This document shows, in pieces, positions 13,762 to 16,301 of a stretch of DNA of 16,301 nucleotides; position 1 is the first letter of the stretch, and each line of letters starts with the position of its first letter. Both the position numbers and the translations under genes were made by a program. Source of the stretch: an uncultured Lachnospiraceae bacterium (GTDB lineage: Bacteria; Bacillota; Clostridia; Lachnospirales; Lachnospiraceae); assembly GCA_910578175.1 (NCBI GenBank), contig CAJTPF010000032.1, positions 1 through 16,301 on the forward strand, given 5' to 3'. The notes beneath the pieces are model-generated. The model was not told where the DNA came from, did no database searches, and worked only from the letters and a program-made list of their open reading frames with translations.

Positions 13762-13863
13762 TAATTACCGGAAAAAATCCATAAAAAGGACATAAAAACA
13801 GGCGATATGGTAATAATAACAAAAAGAGAAAGGGATATAAAGGAAAATTTGGTAAAATTATGC

Positions 13864-13892
13864 TTGATATTTTGAGACAAATTAGGTAAAAT
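13864..13892 (+). promoter_or_regulatory. Strong sigma-A promoter of gap
   Basis: TTGATA (13864-13869), a 17-bp spacer and TAAAAT (13887-13892), each five of six to consensus. The start would fall near 13899, giving a leader of about 92 nt. TAGGT (13883-13887) and ACCTA (13895-13899) form a small inverted repeat around the -10 that could be an operator. A GC-rich segment at 13915-13938 in the leader can form a short hairpin. Confidence 0.7.
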
Positions 13893-13990
13893 ACACCTAG
13901 GTTATTTATTCGTGATGGAGGCGAGACCGTCCTGCGTCAAATATTTAACAATCTTTTTAAATTAAATATAACTTTAGGAGGAACTTAAAA

Positions 13991-15004
13991 ATGGCAGTAA
14001 GAGTTGCAATCAATGGTTTTGGCCGTATTGGTCGTCTTGCATTCAGACAGATGTTTGGAGCAGAAGGTTATGAAGTAGTAGCTATCAATGATTTAACAAG
14101 TCCTAAGATGTTAGCTCACTTATTAAAGTATGATTCATCACAGGGTTCATATGAGAAAAAAGATACAGTAACAGCAGGCGAAGATTCTATCACAGTTGAT
14201 GGAAAGACAATTAAAATTTACAAAGAAGCAGATGCAAACAATCTTCCTTGGGGAGAATTAAAGGTTGACGTTGTTCTTGAATGTACAGGTTTCTATGTAT
14301 CAAAAGAGAAGTCACAGGCTCATATCAATGCCGGTGCAAGAAAGGTTGTAATCTCCGCACCTGCTGGAAATGATCTTCCTACTATTGTGTTCAATGTAAA
14401 CCATACTACATTAAAGCCGGAAGACACGATCATTTCTGCAGCTTCCTGCACAACAAACTGTTTAGCTCCTATGGCTAAGGCTTTAAATGATTTAGCTCCT
14501 ATCCAGAGTGGTATCATGACAACGATTCATGCATATACAGGAGATCAGATGATTCTTGACGGACCACAGAGAAAAGGTGATTTAAGAAGATCCCGTGCAG
14601 GCGCTGTCAATATCGTTCCTAACTCAACAGGTGCTGCAAAGGCTATCGGTCTGGTAATCCCGGAATTAAACGGAAAGTTGATCGGTGCTGCACAGCGTGT
14701 ACCTACCCCGACCGGTTCTACCACAATCTTAATCGCAGTTGTTAAAGGAAATGTTACAAAAGAACAGATTAATGATGCCATGAAGGCTGCTTCTAATGAG
14801 TCATATGGTTATAATGAAGAAGAAATCGTATCCAGCGATATCGTTGGTATGAGATTCGGTTCATTATTTGATGCAACACAGACAATGGTATCTCCGATGG
14901 AAGACGGAAATACACAGGTTCAGGTTGTTTCATGGTATGACAATGAAAACAGTTATACAAGCCAGATGGTTAGAACTATCAAGTATTTCTCAGAATTGGC
15001 ATAA
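13991..15004 (+). CDS. gap: Glyceraldehyde-3-phosphate dehydrogenase (glycolytic, NAD type)
   Basis: This enzyme oxidises and phosphorylates glyceraldehyde 3-phosphate to 1,3-bisphosphoglycerate, in the cytoplasm. The 337-residue length is typical. It shows the Rossmann motif INGFGRIGR at the N-terminus, AINDL with Asp34 for the NAD ribose, the catalytic Cys153 in SAASCTTNC, His180 in TTIHAYTGDQ and the usual C-terminal SWYDNENSY. The start follows AGGAGG at 13977-13982. Codon choice is biased as expected for a highly expressed gene (many TCA, ACA, GGT), visibly different from its neighbours upstream. It has its own promoter, and pgk, the next step of the pathway, follows after a terminator. 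No cggR regulator gene adjoins it. Confidence 0.97.
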   Translation: MAVRVAINGFGRIGRLAFRQMFGAEGYEVVAINDLTSPKMLAHLLKYDSSQGSYEKKDTVTAGEDSITVDGKTIKIYKEADANNLPWGELKVDVVLECTGFYVSKEKSQAHINAGARKVVISAPAGNDLPTIVFNVNHTTLKPEDTIISAASCTTNCLAPMAKALNDLAPIQSGIMTTIHAYTGDQMILDGPQRKGDLRRSRAGAVNIVPNSTGAAKAIGLVIPELNGKLIGAAQRVPTPTGSTTILIAVVKGNVTKEQINDAMKAASNESYGYNEEEIVSSDIVGMRFGSLFDATQTMVSPMEDGNTQVQVVSWYDNENSYTSQMVRTIKYFSELA

Positions 15005-15028
15005 TTCTGATTCAATAATGATCCTAAG

Positions 15029-15062
15029 CGGGTCCGGTCTCAATGGATCGGGTCCGTTTTTT
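15029..15062 (+). terminator. Rho-independent terminator/attenuator between gap and pgk
   Basis: The octamer CGGGTCCG occurs at 15029-15036 and 15049-15056. With two G-U pairs each copy can pair with the other, and the pairing continues inward to a stem of about 12 bp with the loop CAAT, followed by six T. I see no separate promoter before pgk, so it probably lets only part of the transcripts continue. Confidence 0.75.
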
Positions 15063-15087
15063 AAAATAACAGGAAAGGAGCATTTCA

Positions 15088-16287
15088 ATGCTTAATAAAA
15101 AGTCAGTTGATGATATCAATGTAAAAGGTAAAAAAGTTTTAGTCCGTTGTGATTTTAATGTTCCGTTGGATGCTGAATTAAATATCACAGATGAAAATCG
15201 CCTGGTGGCAGCATTGCCAACCATTAAAAAGTTAATTGCAGACGGCGGTAAAGTGATTCTCTGTTCTCATTTAGGAAAACCAAAGGGAGAGCCAAAGCCT
15301 GAGTTATCATTAGCACCTGTGGCAAAGAGATTATCCGAATTATTAGGACAGGAAGTGAAATTCGCTGCGGATGCCAATGTTGTGGGTGAAAATGCAAAAG
15401 CTGCAGTTGCCGCAATGAATGACGGAGATGTAGTTCTTTTGGAAAATACACGGTATCGTGCAGAAGAAACCAAGAATGGAGAAGAATTCAGCAAAGAACT
15501 TGCAAGCCTTTGTGAAGTATTCGTAAATGATGCATTTGGTACCGCACACAGAGCTCATTGTTCGAATGTGGGTGTAACCAAATTTGTTGATACTGCGGTA
15601 GTTGGATATTTAATGCAGAAAGAAATCGATTTCCTGGGAAATGCTGTGAACAATCCGGTGAGACCGTTTGTAGCCGTTCTCGGTGGAGCAAAGGTTTCCT
15701 CCAAGATTCCTGTGATTGAAAACTTACTGGATAAAGTGGATGTGCTGATCATCGGCGGAGGAATGGCATATACGTTTATGGCTGCTCATGGAGAACCGGT
15801 AGGTAAATCATTGTTAGAAGAAGATTATAAGCAGTATGCCCTTGATATGGAAAAGAAAGCGGAAGAGAAGGGTGTAAAACTGTTAATTCCGATCGATACC
15901 GTAGTTGCAGATGATTTTTCCAATGATGCCAACTTTAAAGTCGTGGGTCGTGGAGAGATTCCGGATGATATGGAAGGTCTGGATATCGGACCAAAGACCA
16001 GGGAACTTTTTGCAGATGCTATTAAAGGTGCAAAGACTGTTGTCTGGAACGGACCGATGGGTTGTTTTGAAATGCCTAATTTTGCAGGCGGTACGGTTGC
16101 AGTTGCCAAAGCACTGGCTGAATTGAAAGATGCCACTACCATTATCGGCGGCGGAGACTCAGCGGCAGCCGTGAATAATTTAGGATTCGGTGATAAAATG
16201 ACTCATATTTCTACCGGTGGCGGAGCTTCACTGGAATTCCTGGAAGGAAAAGAACTCCCAGGCGTTGTCGCTGCCAATGATAAATAA
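15088..16287 (+). CDS. pgk: Phosphoglycerate kinase
   Basis: This enzyme transfers the acyl phosphate of 1,3-bisphosphoglycerate to ADP, giving ATP and 3-phosphoglycerate, the step directly after GAPDH. The 399-residue monomer is full length. It shows the family signature KKVLVRCDFNVPLD near the N-terminus, SHLGKPKG, the hinge region GGAKVSSKI, NGPMGCFEM and the nucleotide-binding GGGDSAAAV near the C-terminus. ATG at 15088 follows AGGAAAGGAG. It lies 83 bp after gap with a terminator in the gap, so it is probably expressed by read-through from the gap promoter at a lower level. Only 14 bases remain after its stop, so further glycolytic genes downstream, such as tpiA or gpmI, cannot be seen. 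Confidence 0.97.
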   Translation: MLNKKSVDDINVKGKKVLVRCDFNVPLDAELNITDENRLVAALPTIKKLIADGGKVILCSHLGKPKGEPKPELSLAPVAKRLSELLGQEVKFAADANVVGENAKAAVAAMNDGDVVLLENTRYRAEETKNGEEFSKELASLCEVFVNDAFGTAHRAHCSNVGVTKFVDTAVVGYLMQKEIDFLGNAVNNPVRPFVAVLGGAKVSSKIPVIENLLDKVDVLIIGGGMAYTFMAAHGEPVGKSLLEEDYKQYALDMEKKAEEKGVKLLIPIDTVVADDFSNDANFKVVGRGEIPDDMEGLDIGPKTRELFADAIKGAKTVVWNGPMGCFEMPNFAGGTVAVAKALAELKDATTIIGGGDSAAAVNNLGFGDKMTHISTGGGASLEFLEGKELPGVVAANDK

Positions 16288-16301
16288 GATTATAATAAAG
16301 T

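Overview
The window looks like chromosomal DNA from an anaerobic, spore-forming Clostridia bacterium, most probably a Lachnospiraceae member. The reasons are moderate-to-low GC, strong AGGAGG-type ribosome binding sites, Gram-positive LexA boxes, a SpoVB-like flippase, a collagen-like spore-surface type protein and a clostridial gap-pgk pair. This is inferred from protein character only; no rRNA or tRNA gene is present. I see no CRISPR array, complete insertion sequence, prophage or riboswitch.

Layout. Positions 2-1609 hold the 3' three quarters of an NAD-dependent DNA ligase gene (ligA), followed 30 bp later by metA (homoserine O-acyltransferase). From 2653 to 4133 is a loosely packed stretch of small genes: a two-knuckle zinc protein, an unrecognised 62-aa protein, and on the minus strand a collagen-like protein with a candidate sigma-K promoter plus a small Lys/Gln-rich ORF. 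Positions 4229-5497 carry a PilZ (c-di-GMP receptor) gene and an ArsC/Spx-family thioredoxin-fold gene, closed by a strong terminator.

Positions 5504-7777 form the most interesting unit: a two-gene operon encoding a radical SAM protein with a C-terminal helix-hairpin-helix and a DUF4130/TIGR03915-type protein. Its promoter is bracketed by two perfect LexA half-site palindromes, so it is very likely SOS-controlled. To my knowledge the chemistry of this protein pair has not been established. The operon ends tail-to-tail with, and overlaps, a SpoVB/MurJ-type flippase gene on the minus strand (7742-9307).

Positions 9417-11773 hold a cysteine desulfurase gene and mnmA, the sulfur donor and thiolase for 2-thiouridine at tRNA position 34. 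This MnmA carries a CxxC + C cysteine pattern associated with [4Fe-4S]-dependent thiolation. A membrane Cache-domain sensor with no output domain follows (11849-12841), separated from a convergent PHP-family phosphatase gene (12877-13701) by a bidirectional terminator. The window ends with gap (13991-15004) and pgk (15088-16287), which catalyse consecutive glycolytic steps and are separated by a terminator that may set their expression ratio.

Most genes are ordinary housekeeping. The observations most worth follow-up are the SOS-regulated radical SAM/DUF4130 operon, the [4Fe-4S]-type cysteine set of MnmA, the Asp at the acyl-CoA specificity position of MetA, the unusual motif IV of LigA, and the output-less Cache receptor.
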